DNA of 31,137 nt from a virus: positions 1 to 31,137 of the IMG/VR virus record IMGVR_UViG_3300017751_000116; one strand, given 5' to 3'. The position numbers and the translations under genes were made by a program. Position 1 is the first letter of the stretch, and every line of letters begins with the position of its first letter. Positions 1 to 7,110 of the stretch are shown here, piece by piece. The notes under the pieces were generated by a model. It was not told the DNA's origin and did not search any database. It worked only from the letters and a program-made list of their open reading frames with translations.

Positions 1-247
1 GTAAATCCATGTGAGGGTTCACCGAACCGACAGGCCATGAGTATTTAGTCTCAAGGAATGCGGGTGTCATTTCACCACGATGGATTTTAACTTCCACTTC
101 CCTACGATTAGGTAGTAAACATACAGGGCAGTTAGGGGTTTGGAGAACCCATTGTAGCGCATTAACAGAAGCAATTTGCGTGTCGCTCGCATGGGGGCTT
201 TCGGGGTACTCATTTATCCGATTTTGTATTTCAACCTTAGTTCTCAT
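1..247 (-). CDS. Partial zinc-knuckle/HTH-like protein (C-terminus outside window)
   Basis: An open frame of 82 codons starts at the ATG at 247 and runs off the left edge without a stop. Its ATG overlaps the TAA of the preceding minus-strand gene. The protein carries a CPVC pair followed by PNRREVE, a spacer, EMTPAFLETKY and a late PHMD. This spacing (CxxC, then R-x-E, then a short helix and a terminal His) resembles the small zinc-knuckle plus helix-turn-helix proteins found in phages, where a sequence such as CxxCxxPxRxEIE precedes an HTH. That family similarity is from memory, and a DNA-binding role is an inference. The end is missing, so length and domain content are unknown. Confidence 0.55.
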   Translation of the reverse strand, partial: MRTKVEIQNRINEYPESPHASDTQIASVNALQWVLQTPNCPVCLLPNRREVEVKIHRGEMTPAFLETKYSWPVGSVNPHMDL

Positions 248-518
248 CTACAACACTCCATATCATTACTCTAAACCTTTCACCAGTTCGTGTGCTTTCA
301 CCGAAGTAATCCTTCTCATCTTCCCTAGCCCTCCTACATAAGAACCTATCGTCCTTAAGTAGTGTTTGAGTGGCGGAGTTCACATTGACGGGAGCGAAGC
401 GGAAATAACCTATATTATGTAATAGGCTATCCATATCCATTTCACCCTGCTCCTTCAATACCTTATGTGCCTTTGTTCTCCATCGTGCGTAGTTCAGTTT
501 ATTGTTCATTTTTTTCAT
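237..518 (-). CDS. Small winged-helix-like protein
   Basis: A 93-residue basic protein with a good ribosome site (GGAGGTATCACA before ATG). Residues about 18-60 look like a winged-helix fold: a helix (KAHKVLKEQG), then MDMDSLLHNI and a recognition-helix-like VNSATQTLLKDDRFLCR, the pattern of short HTH domains that end in a beta-hairpin. It lies directly downstream of the MCM-like helicase, overlapping that gene's stop by 4 nt, so it belongs to the same replication operon. A nucleic-acid-binding role is inferred from fold impression only; no catalytic motif is visible. Confidence 0.6.
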   Translation of the reverse strand: MKKMNNKLNYARWRTKAHKVLKEQGEMDMDSLLHNIGYFRFAPVNVNSATQTLLKDDRFLCRRAREDEKDYFGESTRTGERFRVMIWSVVDEN

Positions 519-1834
519 TGTGATACCTCCTTTTGTTCGGCTTTTATTTTACGGGGAGAGTAGCCTATCAAGACCTGTACTCCCTTTCTACCACGCCCAC
601 CGCCGGATGAGCGTTCTTCCTTGTACCATCCTTGATGGAGTAGGTTGTCCTCTATCCACCGCTTCGATGCTTGGTAGTCACCGTTAGTAATCATACGGGC
701 TACCTCTTTGATAATGTTAGACCTACTCATTTGAGTGTTCCAAAACGCCGTCTTGATTAGTTTCAAGTCAGCATCCATGACAGTTCTTCTCATCTCCAAA
801 CATCGGTCAAGAATAGTTCTCAATTGGTCGGTCATTTCTATGTACAGTATATCGCCACCCTCATATTCGGGTGACATTATTGCATGTCCTAGAGCCAGTC
901 GGCGGAACAAGTCGGCCTCATGGCTTCTTACTTCGGGTCTAAACAACCACTCATTGAAAGCATCATCGAAGAACAATCCCTTCGGAGGGTTCATTATAAC
1001 TTCCATAGCCCTCTCAGTAAAGAACTCTCGAATCTTTAGATTCAGTTCAACCAGTGCAGCCCTCTCGGAACTCGGCATCGACGCTTGCTTTGCTTGAGCC
1101 TTCTTGAATAACATCTCCTTTTCGGGATTCATTTCAATGTCGATGATAAAGAACCTGCGGTCAAGCCCCGACTCCAATTCAAACCGAGCAGGTTGTGTTC
1201 CCGCCCATAGAGTAAACTTGGTAGTGTATTCGACCCATCCAGCCTTCATAACTTTCTTGACTCGACCATTATCAGTTGATGTGAGAAGTTGGTCTGTAAT
1301 GTCGGCGGAGTGGTCTTTTCTACCTGCATTAACCAAGGCTGAAAATTCCTCGAAGCCTAAGAATCCACCGCACATTTCCCTTGCCAGTGGACGACCCATA
1401 ACTTCGCCTTCTTCATTTACAGAACCAAACATACCTGCCTCGGTAATCGAGTTTGCTCCAATGTCAGTTCTAAAGCCCATGCCTATTTCAGCATTGGCAG
1501 GGTTGGATAGTAGCCCAGTATTGGGTGATAAGAATAGGTTGATTAGTACAGACTTACCCGAACCCTTCATACCACGCATCAAGATGTGTAGTCTTGTATC
1601 GGCTACATGGCTCATAGGAGTATAGATAGGTCGCTTGTCATGCCGTAGTATGCAAGCATCAATAGCAAATGTCTCGTTCTCGTCACCAGTAGGTATGAAA
1701 GGACAAGTACCGCACTTGTTCAATCCGTTGAATATGTGAGTGCCAATAGAGCATATGAATACCGGAACTTTATCGGCAACATCAACATAATAGTTGCGCT
1801 CTACATACTCATTTACCGTGTCAAATATATTCAT
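515..1834 (-). CDS. MCM-like AAA+ ATPase, probable replicative helicase
   Basis: About 439 residues from the ATG at 1834, which lies just after the upstream stop; an alternative ATG at 1864 would overlap that gene. Counting from 1834: Walker A GMKGSGKS near 88-95, Walker B-like FLGFEE near 158-163, then TDNGRVKKVMKAGW, a sensor-1 region LWAGTQP near 209-215 and SGLDRRF near 222-228 with a candidate arginine finger. The order Walker A, AGM/GEVM insert, Walker B, KAG strand, sensor 1, GLxxRF follows MCM-family helicases. Before it sits a KCGTCPF motif plus a later Cys, possibly a zinc site. The C-terminal 80 residues look like a winged helix, as in archaeal MCM. It is shorter than cellular MCM (about 650 aa), so it would be a minimal form. 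Another AAA+ class is possible. Confidence 0.6.
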   Translation of the reverse strand: MNIFDTVNEYVERNYYVDVADKVPVFICSIGTHIFNGLNKCGTCPFIPTGDENETFAIDACILRHDKRPIYTPMSHVADTRLHILMRGMKGSGKSVLINLFLSPNTGLLSNPANAEIGMGFRTDIGANSITEAGMFGSVNEEGEVMGRPLAREMCGGFLGFEEFSALVNAGRKDHSADITDQLLTSTDNGRVKKVMKAGWVEYTTKFTLWAGTQPARFELESGLDRRFFIIDIEMNPEKEMLFKKAQAKQASMPSSERAALVELNLKIREFFTERAMEVIMNPPKGLFFDDAFNEWLFRPEVRSHEADLFRRLALGHAIMSPEYEGGDILYIEMTDQLRTILDRCLEMRRTVMDADLKLIKTAFWNTQMSRSNIIKEVARMITNGDYQASKRWIEDNLLHQGWYKEERSSGGGRGRKGVQVLIGYSPRKIKAEQKEVSQ

Positions 1835-1838
1835 CTCT

Positions 1839-2645
1839 TCAACCCCACATATGATTCGGCACACTCGCCGGTTTATTAACTAATCCTTCAATCTCGCCCA
1901 TCAATTTATCGCTTCTATCAAATATTTCTTCGAGTTCTTGCTTGAGGTCTAATGAAGCACCTTCAATCAGTGGTAGGTCAAACATACTTAGTAATCTATT
2001 CTGTAATGTCATTCCTGCATCCCAATCCATGCGCTCATCGGGGTTATGTCCACTCACAATAGCCATGCAGGTTTCATAGCCCATCAGTTTACCCATGTGA
2101 GGGAACAACCAAGTAGGGGGGCTAAAGAAAAGTTTTACATCGTTTGGGATAGATTGATGGAAGTCGTATTCTATGATTTCCGTTGAGTCGTGAATCTTAA
2201 AGACATTGTTATCAAGAGCGTCGTGTATAGTAGTAGATGATGCGAAGTAAATATGATTATGCTCGTTTTGTTTAGCGACTTCTAATAAGTCACGAACTGG
2301 CGGGTAGGCATGAATCCATGTAGTCATAGATTGTTCCGGCGGAATCAAAGAAGTTTGAGGCCATCGAGTTACATTGAGTACAGTGTAACCCGAACTAAAG
2401 TACAAATCCCAACCAATGTCCTCATAGTCTTCTGTTTGATTGAAGACATTGTTATTGATTAAGTGGCTCAATACTTTGGCCTGTGGCTTATCCAGTTCTA
2501 CCAGCCCACTTATTGCTAGATGCGAAGCGCATCCATATTCATGTTCGGTGAATATGATTAGTCCTTTGTTATGTGTACTTAGCATGGTGTTAATATCGCT
2601 ACCATCCATTGTGTATATGTCTATGCTATCGTGTTTTGTTCTCAT
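1839..2645 (-). CDS. PAC2-like protein (proteasome-assembly-chaperone-like fold)
   Basis: About 268 residues from the ATG at 2645; a GTG at 2654 is in frame. A TATA-like TATTAAATA lies about 30 nt before the ATG, which fits a leaderless start. The pattern recalls the archaeal/eukaryotic PAC2 family: GLIIFTEHEYGCASHLAISGL near the N-terminus, a central SLIPPEQSMTTW followed by a long helix and NHIYFASS, then FSPPTWLFPHMGKLMGYE and the MAIVSGHNPDERMDWDAG stretch with LQNRLLSMFDLPL, like the 'D-x-x-A...L...L.L.id' end of PAC2 proteins. The final 35 residues form an acidic helix. The family assignment is by motif memory and needs a profile search. Known PAC2 proteins act in proteasome assembly; a viral one could alter host proteolysis, which is inference. 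Confidence 0.4.
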   Translation of the reverse strand: MRTKHDSIDIYTMDGSDINTMLSTHNKGLIIFTEHEYGCASHLAISGLVELDKPQAKVLSHLINNNVFNQTEDYEDIGWDLYFSSGYTVLNVTRWPQTSLIPPEQSMTTWIHAYPPVRDLLEVAKQNEHNHIYFASSTTIHDALDNNVFKIHDSTEIIEYDFHQSIPNDVKLFFSPPTWLFPHMGKLMGYETCMAIVSGHNPDERMDWDAGMTLQNRLLSMFDLPLIEGASLDLKQELEEIFDRSDKLMGEIEGLVNKPASVPNHMWG

Positions 2646-2654
2646 ATTATTCAC

Positions 2655-2932
2655 TACCCCGTCGTCAGTATTTAATACTACCGGAATTAATTTTGTTTAA
2701 GTTTATTTCTCAAAATTAAATAAACGATTTACTGGAAGCCGGAATCGCTAATTAAGTTAATTCCCTAAAGAGATATTAAAGAAATAATAGTATATACTAT
2801 AATAGTAGTAATAGTAAGTAGCCATTATGTTAAAACCCTATAACGAATAAACTTAATTCGGTGTTTAGCCTCGCAGTTAAGCGTTTAATTAATTTTAAAA
2901 AACAGAATTAAACAAACTTAATTACGGAAGTA
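2655..2932. other. AT-rich intergenic region, candidate replication origin
   Basis: No gene is visible in this 278-nt gap, which is far richer in A+T than its surroundings. It holds repeated versions of AAACTTAATT: TTTAAGTTTATTT (2697-2709), ATTAAGTTAATTCC (2751-2764), AATAAACTTAATTCGG (2846-2861) and AACAAACTTAATTACGG (2911-2927). The two left copies follow CCGGAAT while the two right copies end in TTCGG or TTACGG, so the whole is loosely inverted around a TATA-rich centre (TAGTATATACTATAATAG near 2789-2806). Iteron-like repeats with an AT-rich core beside a helicase gene suggest an origin, but a complex promoter or regulator-binding region is equally possible. Confidence 0.4.
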
Positions 2933-3697
2933 TTATATACGCACCCCCAATCGTTGATGCAAAAGAATATCATACTCCCTCGTAGTGAACCATTTATGGT
3001 TAACACCTTTCTTTAGAGAGGTGGTTGTAAGATGTTTAACACAAAGTTCAACAGTATCTTTGACTTTCATAGCAAGTCCTACCGAATCTTTCTTTTTGAT
3101 TAGCATAGGTTCACATAATCCTACCTGCATTTTGGCACTACAAACGCCCCTAACGGCGAAGTAATAACTATGCCCTATGTCATACACCACTATAACGCAA
3201 TCCTTGACCGCATGGACTAACGCAGGGCGTATATGATTACCCGATTTTGTACGATATATGAGTGGTTGGTAAACTAAGAGGCCACTGGAAGCAGTACTTA
3301 GCATATTACCTACTATCCGTATGTCGTCAAAGTTCTTAGACTTATCATCTAAGTTAGCAAACATTCTTACCGTACCATCTTTGTCATGCTCCACCTGTAT
3401 GTATCTATTACCATTCTCTATGGCTTCAACAGTGAACTCCTGTAATAATGATAGTAGCGACGGGCTATTTACAGTCGGCGCAAATATATCATCCTCAACC
3501 GGAGGTCTTGGAAGTGGGTCTTGGTAGAAGATGGCATCGAAATACGACCACATCACATCTTTACCTGTGAGAGAATATACTTCATCTCCTTCTTCAATCT
3601 GTATGAAAGGTGTCTGTATCAGCAAACCTTTCTTGTTGCGTGTGAGTGGTTTAGTCGTAATGTAGTTAATGGCTTTCAAATCAATTAATGATTTCAT
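2933..3697 (-). CDS. Hypothetical protein, 254 aa
   Basis: I do not recognise this protein. It starts at an ATG preceded by GGAGGTATGACAG and overlaps the end of the upstream winged-helix-like gene by 4 nt, so the two are translationally coupled. The chain is soluble with mixed alpha/beta character, hydrophobic strands such as DCVIVVYDIGHSYYFAV, and a basic C-terminal third (KKKDS, KKGVNHKWFTTREYD). No Walker, nuclease or zinc motif is visible. The following non-coding region with origin-like repeats makes a replication or regulatory job possible, but that is only positional. Confidence 0.75.
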   Translation of the reverse strand: MKSLIDLKAINYITTKPLTRNKKGLLIQTPFIQIEEGDEVYSLTGKDVMWSYFDAIFYQDPLPRPPVEDDIFAPTVNSPSLLSLLQEFTVEAIENGNRYIQVEHDKDGTVRMFANLDDKSKNFDDIRIVGNMLSTASSGLLVYQPLIYRTKSGNHIRPALVHAVKDCVIVVYDIGHSYYFAVRGVCSAKMQVGLCEPMLIKKKDSVGLAMKVKDTVELCVKHLTTTSLKKGVNHKWFTTREYDILLHQRLGVRI

Positions 3698-3960
3698 CTG
3701 TCATACCTCCACCTATTGAACTTCTCCACATCGAGAACCCAAACCACGACCTTTCGACTAGTCATAGCCGAGTAGCCTGTCGCACTACCTTTCTTCTGTA
3801 CGCCTCCAATAGCCTTTAGTTTAGAGCCGATACTATTCCGTGTCGGTAGCCATCTAGGTGTCTTGGTGTCAGCCAGTAAATTGAATATGTCGTATGATGA
3901 TAGCCCATCAGGGTTGTCCTCTAGCAATTTCATTACGCTATCCGCAAATGTAAAATTCAT
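3694..3960 (-). CDS. Small winged-helix-like DNA-binding protein
   Basis: An 88-residue protein with the ribosome site AGGTGATAGG before its ATG. Residues 1-60 have the layout of a winged helix: FADSVMKLLEDNPDGLSSYDIFNLL, then WLPTRNSIGSKLKAIGGVQKKG as the recognition helix and wing start, and a strand KVVVWVLD at the end. The 'DGLSSYDI...PTRNSIGSKL' pattern resembles HARE-HTH/wHTH domains. It is the first gene of a short unit with the 254-aa protein. A transcription-regulator role is inferred. It is similar in size and layout to the small protein at 237-518, though the sequences are not obviously related. Confidence 0.65.
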   Translation of the reverse strand: MNFTFADSVMKLLEDNPDGLSSYDIFNLLADTKTPRWLPTRNSIGSKLKAIGGVQKKGSATGYSAMTSRKVVVWVLDVEKFNRWRYDR

Positions 3961-4090
3961 CCTATCACCTTTAAAAAATTGGTGGGCGGAGAATCCGAAT
4001 GGAGGAATGTCGAACCAAATATGAAACTACAAAAGAAGAAAGGTTGAGAACTCCCCGCCCAATTAATAATGTAGTCACGCCAGTACTTAA
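3961..4090 (-). terminator. Intergenic hairpin between minus-strand units
   Basis: This 130-nt gap follows the stop of the gene at 4091. On the minus strand it reads GGGCGGGGAG, a pyrimidine-rich CTTTCTTCTTTT stretch, and later CTCCGCCC, so the two GC-rich arms can pair across about 60 nt. It probably ends the upstream transcript and may hold the promoter of the 3694-3960 gene. No coding frame is convincing here. Confidence 0.4.
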
Positions 4091-4354
4091 TCATTCCTTC
4101 ACCTTCTTTGGTTTGTTGTCGGGGTACATGCTACGGTCTATGCATTTTAAGCATAGTGGGTCGTATCTGTTGCCATGTATATCACACTTATGTATGATAC
4201 TCTTTAGGTCTTTTAATTTACCTAACTTGAAACTTGCTTTAGCAGTATCGGATTGGTGAATCTCTTCGGGGTCATAGCCCCCGCACCTACAATATCCACA
4301 TAGAGCCATAGGAAAAACATATCTTTTACCCTTGTGTGTCGCTTCGGCAATCAT
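4091..4354 (-). CDS. Small zinc-finger protein, 87 aa
   Basis: The start has a full ribosome site (GGAGGTGAACGA before ATG) located inside the end of the upstream gene. Cysteines are arranged as CGYCRC near residues 19-24 and KCDIHGNRYDPLCLKC near 56-71, enough for one or two zinc sites. The middle is basic (FKLGKLKDLKS). Such compact zinc ribbons are common in viral early regions. Target and function are unknown. Confidence 0.7.
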   Translation of the reverse strand: MIAEATHKGKRYVFPMALCGYCRCGGYDPEEIHQSDTAKASFKLGKLKDLKSIIHKCDIHGNRYDPLCLKCIDRSMYPDNKPKKVKE

Positions 4355-4590
4355 TCGTTCACCTCCAATGCGAGAGCGACTATATCTTGGTCACTCCAAT
4401 GTTCATCAACAAACAGATACTCGACTAAATCATCCACCAGTCGCCTCTTATTCTCTTTGGTAAGATAGGTTACTAACCATTCAAGGATAGTTTTCTTATC
4501 ATATAGACTGTCAATCATGTCGTGCATACTATTGTAGCCGCACTTCTCGGCATCTTCGTGCATATCCCAATGCGCCGTGAATTTACTCAT
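4351..4590 (-). CDS. Hypothetical acidic protein, 79 aa
   Basis: The reading frame overlaps the genes on both sides by 4-8 nt, typical of the operon. The protein is helical and acidic (DDLVEYLFVDEHWSDQDIVALALEVNE at its end, given here in overlapping description only as D/E-rich). No family is recognised. It may be a small regulator or anti-host protein by context, but nothing in the sequence shows this. Confidence 0.65.
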   Translation of the reverse strand: MSKFTAHWDMHEDAEKCGYNSMHDMIDSLYDKKTILEWLVTYLTKENKRRLVDDLVEYLFVDEHWSDQDIVALALEVNE

Positions 4591-4759
4591 TGGTATATCC
4601 CTCTTCTATCATAATCAGTTTCAGTCTATCTAACAGAATATTTACTGTATTGTTCAGCATCCAATGTTCGGGAACTATCATCACAAGTTTATTCAATATC
4701 TGTATCGCATCCAAAGCGACATGAATACTTGTGTCTTTATTTCTTACTTCTTCGCTCAT
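4583..4759 (-). CDS. Hypothetical protein, 58 aa
   Basis: The start at 4759 (MSEEVRNK) is chosen because the preceding GGAGATGAATAAG is a ribosome site of the same type seen before other genes here; an in-frame ATG lies 15 nt upstream, inside that site. The product is a short amphipathic helical protein (IQILNKLVMIVPEHWMLN, then LLDRLKLIMIEEG). No family is recognised. Confidence 0.6.
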   Translation of the reverse strand: MSEEVRNKDTSIHVALDAIQILNKLVMIVPEHWMLNNTVNILLDRLKLIMIEEGYTNE

Positions 4760-4760
4760 C

Positions 4761-4967
4761 TTATTCATCTCCATATATTATGTTCATCATTTCTAAATGG
4801 TTAGCCTGTCCGTCATGGTATAGGTCTTCCATTATCTGTTCTTTTTCTTCCAGTGTTAGAACCGTCACATCATCAATCAATTCAACAGGTACTACCCCTT
4901 CATTGTTAATTACTACATATCTAAGTATGTTCTGTGCTGATTCTAACAGTATTCTATTATTACTCAT
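4761..4967 (-). CDS. Hypothetical acidic protein, 68 aa, first gene of its unit
   Basis: A TATA box (GTATATATCC on the minus strand, 5003-5012) and a ribosome site GGAGG lie upstream, so this gene starts a transcription unit that continues leftward. The protein is acidic and helical (LLESAQNILRYVVINNEG, LEEKEQIMEDLYHDG). Its general layout, a helix bundle with 'ELIDDVTVLTLEEKEQIMEDL', could be a small HTH, but I would not name it. Confidence 0.65.
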   Translation of the reverse strand: MSNNRILLESAQNILRYVVINNEGVVPVELIDDVTVLTLEEKEQIMEDLYHDGQANHLEMMNIIYGDE

Positions 4968-5002
4968 TTGTCGTCGCCTCCATGTTAAGCCATGAAGCCA
5001 TA

Positions 5003-5012
5003 GGATATATAC
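5003..5012 (-). promoter_or_regulatory. Archaeal TATA box for the 4967-leftward unit
   Basis: The minus strand reads GTTAAGTATATATCCTATGG. The TATATATCCTATG core recurs before the gene at 11967 and, as TTTATATCCTATGAC, at 17060 on the + strand, so it is a real promoter consensus of this virus. A start of transcription about 26 nt downstream leaves a short leader containing GGAGG before the ATG at 4967. Confidence 0.65.
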
Positions 5013-5021
5013 TTAACCCAT

Positions 5022-5354
5022 TCACGCTACCAACTCCACACTACTAAATCCGATTACTATGTCGCCTTCCCACTCATTAGGTACGCCGAACCCCTGTTGT
5101 AATCCTGCCGTCGCTCTCATGTTTAGTGGTAGCCTACCATCTTGTCCTAAGTGATAGACGACGACTTCCAGTACATCATTGTATTCATGTGAGCATTCAG
5201 TCATTAGTGTTAGAGGTACGCCCAAAATCTCCTTAGCCATCATACCCATACCTTCCTTATTCATCCCGTTGGTGATTAGGTGATTCTCAATCTCCATAGT
5301 CGTATCAGCAGGTATGTACATCAAAGCGCATTCATGTTCGTCAAAACTAATCAT
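5022..5354 (-). CDS. Hypothetical protein, 110 aa
   Basis: The start at 5354 (MISFDEHE) gives the usual 4-nt ATGA overlap with the upstream gene; an ATG at 5369 would overlap more. The protein is acidic with Met-rich helices (MNKEGMGMMAKEIL) and strands at the ends (ECALMYIPA, GDIVIGFSSVELV). No family is recognised. It is last in the unit that begins at the 8421 promoter, just before a new promoter. Confidence 0.65.
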   Translation of the reverse strand: MISFDEHECALMYIPADTTMEIENHLITNGMNKEGMGMMAKEILGVPLTLMTECSHEYNDVLEVVVYHLGQDGRLPLNMRATAGLQQGFGVPNEWEGDIVIGFSSVELVA

Positions 5355-5851
5355 GCTACCGACCACCACGCAGGGGCTTTGCGACCCTTAGCCCACTTAG
5401 CGAAGCGAGCCTTGTCATTCTTGTAGTAAGTTCTGTATGCTTTGACCGCATTGGGGTCACGGTACTCATCGGGCATAGCCTGTGCAAACGGTGTCAAGTC
5501 GCCATCGGGAATTAAGTTCCGCATGTGAAACATTTGCTCGATAGCATCTACACAGAAATGACTCTTGCCGAATCTACTCTCGTACTCTTCGCATAGCATA
5601 GCACCATGAAATGATGCCCAAATAAAGTTCTCCCTTGAGTCACCAGTCCACAGTGTACAAGGGTGCTTGTGATAGCCACCCTTAAGCGGTGTACCCGACT
5701 TAGTAAGTGGCATAATATCATCCACCGCACCATGCCTACGCAGGGCTGAACCCATCATTTGATACAGTTCAACAACCATCTTAGGTACATGCTTATCGCA
5801 GTACATCTTGGCTGATTCAGTCGGGCTTTCGTCTAGGATAAATATGTTCAT
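5351..5851 (-). CDS. Conserved phage protein (MNIF-LDxxP...CDKH family)
   Basis: The N-terminus MNIFILDESPTESAKMYCDKHVPKMVVE, given here by its key residues (M-N-I-F, LD, P, A, C-D-K-H, K-M), is the signature of a family I have often seen in marine phages, continuing with HPCTLW, SRENFIW, LCEEYESRFGKSH, LTPFAQAMPDEY and AYRTYYKNDKARFAKW. Several invariant His, Cys, Trp and Arg residues suggest an enzyme, possibly acting on nucleic acid or nucleotides, but I know no proven activity. Length (166 aa) is typical. It sits in the middle of the early operon with ATGA overlaps on both sides. Confidence 0.8.
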   Translation of the reverse strand: MNIFILDESPTESAKMYCDKHVPKMVVELYQMMGSALRRHGAVDDIMPLTKSGTPLKGGYHKHPCTLWTGDSRENFIWASFHGAMLCEEYESRFGKSHFCVDAIEQMFHMRNLIPDGDLTPFAQAMPDEYRDPNAVKAYRTYYKNDKARFAKWAKGRKAPAWWSVA

Positions 5852-6105
5852 AGGTCGGCCTCCCGATTCTCCTTATTAATTCTTGTGGCTTCTTTCATCA
5901 AGGAAGTATAGGTTTTGTTGATTTGTGATTGAGTAGCCTTGCGACCAATCCACATATACGCTTCGCCCATCAAGCGTCGTAGGTATATGACTTCATCATA
6001 TAACTTCTGTTCGATGGGGTTCTGTATAACTTTGCCGACTTTCTTTATTTCGTCAGCCGTCAATGGCTGATATATTTCTTCTAAGTATTCTGTATATTTT
6101 TTCAT
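5848..6105 (-). CDS. Hypothetical helical protein, 85 aa
   Basis: Its ATG follows GGAGGAATAAAAA, a strong ribosome site formed by the end of the tiny upstream gene. The protein is all-helical with basic and acidic patches (YLEEIYQPLTADEIKKVGKV, ATQSQINKTYTSLMKEATR). No family recognised. Its last codons overlap the start of the conserved CDKH protein. Confidence 0.65.
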   Translation of the reverse strand: MKKYTEYLEEIYQPLTADEIKKVGKVIQNPIEQKLYDEVIYLRRLMGEAYMWIGRKATQSQINKTYTSLMKEATRINKENREADL

Positions 6106-6108
6106 TTT

Positions 6109-6222
6109 TTATTCCTCCTTCTCGCAATCACATAACTTAAACAGTTTAGTGACTCCACTTTCCAGTACCCGCACGACCATTGGTTCATAGCAGGTTGGAC
6201 ATTGTTCTATTCTTTTTATCAT
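6109..6222 (-). CDS. Tiny zinc-ribbon-like protein, 37 aa
   Basis: This gene starts at the ATG at 6222, which overlaps the stop of the upstream gene as ATGA, and ends with a GGAGGAATAA that supplies the ribosome site for the next gene. It encodes MIKRIEQCPTCYEPM, a short linker and a C-terminal LCDCEKEE, so two CxxC/CxC pairs 20 residues apart can bind one zinc. Perfect coupling to both neighbours makes it a genuine gene despite its size. Confidence 0.7.
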   Translation of the reverse strand: MIKRIEQCPTCYEPMVVRVLESGVTKLFKLCDCEKEE

Positions 6223-6515
6223 TCGTCATACCCCCTTGATTTAAAGGCGACCATGTAAGGCTCGTTTGTATGCTTCATCAGCAATACAGTATGCTCTACA
6301 TTCTTTTCAGTCTTGACCCACGCTGATACCTCCTTGTATAATTCTCCTATCTTAGTTAGACCACTTGGTAGTCCATCGGGTGATAGATGAATCACTACTT
6401 CGGGTGTACCGTTAGGTGATACTCGACTTTCCGTTCTTGCATGTCCGTTCTTGAATCTGTATTCCATATTGTTCATCTCCATTTGTAAATAGGGGCTTTC
6501 GGTATTTAATATCAT
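6219..6515 (-). CDS. Hypothetical protein, about 98 aa
   Basis: Two starts are plausible: the ATG at 6515, which overlaps the upstream stop as ATGA, and the ATG at 6467 (MEYRFKNG), preceded by GGAGATGAACAAT, a ribosome site seen before other genes here. The shorter product of about 82 aa may be the main one. It is a small alpha/beta protein (PEVVIHLSPDG, VEHTVLLMKHTNEPYMVAF). No family recognised. Confidence 0.6.
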   Translation of the reverse strand: MILNTESPYLQMEMNNMEYRFKNGHARTESRVSPNGTPEVVIHLSPDGLPSGLTKIGELYKEVSAWVKTEKNVEHTVLLMKHTNEPYMVAFKSRGYDE

Positions 6516-6703
6516 CGTAGTGGTTCGTCGCCACCAAAGGCAGCCCACTCTAATGATTTGATTACGCCTCGCAAAGCATTGTAGTTCCTTATGCACTCGG
6601 CTCTATCGCTACGGCTTGTCGCCTCACGCATGGCCTTGTACCACATCTCCTTGTCATGCTTGGCAAGCGCAATCATACCTGCAATTTCCCTATCCGACTT
6701 CAT
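6512..6703 (-). CDS. Hypothetical protein, 63 aa
   Basis: The start is preceded by AGGTGATATATGG and overlaps the upstream gene by 4 nt. It encodes a small helical, highly charged protein (MKSDREIAGMIALAKHDKEMW, then REATSRSDRAECIRNYNAL). Function unknown. Confidence 0.65.
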   Translation of the reverse strand: MKSDREIAGMIALAKHDKEMWYKAMREATSRSDRAECIRNYNALRGVIKSLEWAAFGGDEPLR

Positions 6704-7110
6704 CCATATATCACCTTGCCAAACAATGAGTACTGCAAGAGTACATCAGCCGTGATTGAGTCGCCTCCCTCATCAACCAAATCGTTGAAGTGTCGTGGGC
6801 TATTCATAGCCATTAGCATGATACCGTTCTCGATATTCATTCGATTTAGTGGGTGAATTGTGCCTTCGTAAGTCACGATATTAACTGCCCCATTTTCAAG
6901 GAATGGTATTTGATGTGTCCAGTTGTAGATATTCTTCTCTTGGCAATCCGACAAGTCCTCGCATAACATCTTGCTACGCTTGTATCTATCGCATACCGCT
7001 TGAGGTATCTCGGCATGGTCTATCCAGTAGTTAGAACCACCTTCAAAGGCCATGCTCAACCAAGTCCATACATGGTTGTCGCTTAACTCCCTTGTGTATT
7101 GGAAACTCAT
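6700..7110 (-). CDS. Conserved phage protein (FEGGSNYW family)
   Basis: A 136-residue protein with the blocks AFEGGSNYWIDHAE, IHPLNRMNIENGIMLMA, SPRHFNDLVDE and DSITADVLLQYSLFGKVIYG. I recognise this arrangement from phage proteins of unknown function in which an aromatic 'EGGSxYW' loop precedes a helical C-terminus containing 'PxHFxD...TADVxLQ...FGEVxYG'. The strong retention of Trp, Tyr and acidic residues suggests a binding or catalytic role that is not established. The start overlaps the upstream stop and has AGGTGATGAAGA before it. Confidence 0.75.
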   Translation of the reverse strand: MSFQYTRELSDNHVWTWLSMAFEGGSNYWIDHAEIPQAVCDRYKRSKMLCEDLSDCQEKNIYNWTHQIPFLENGAVNIVTYEGTIHPLNRMNIENGIMLMAMNSPRHFNDLVDEGGDSITADVLLQYSLFGKVIYG

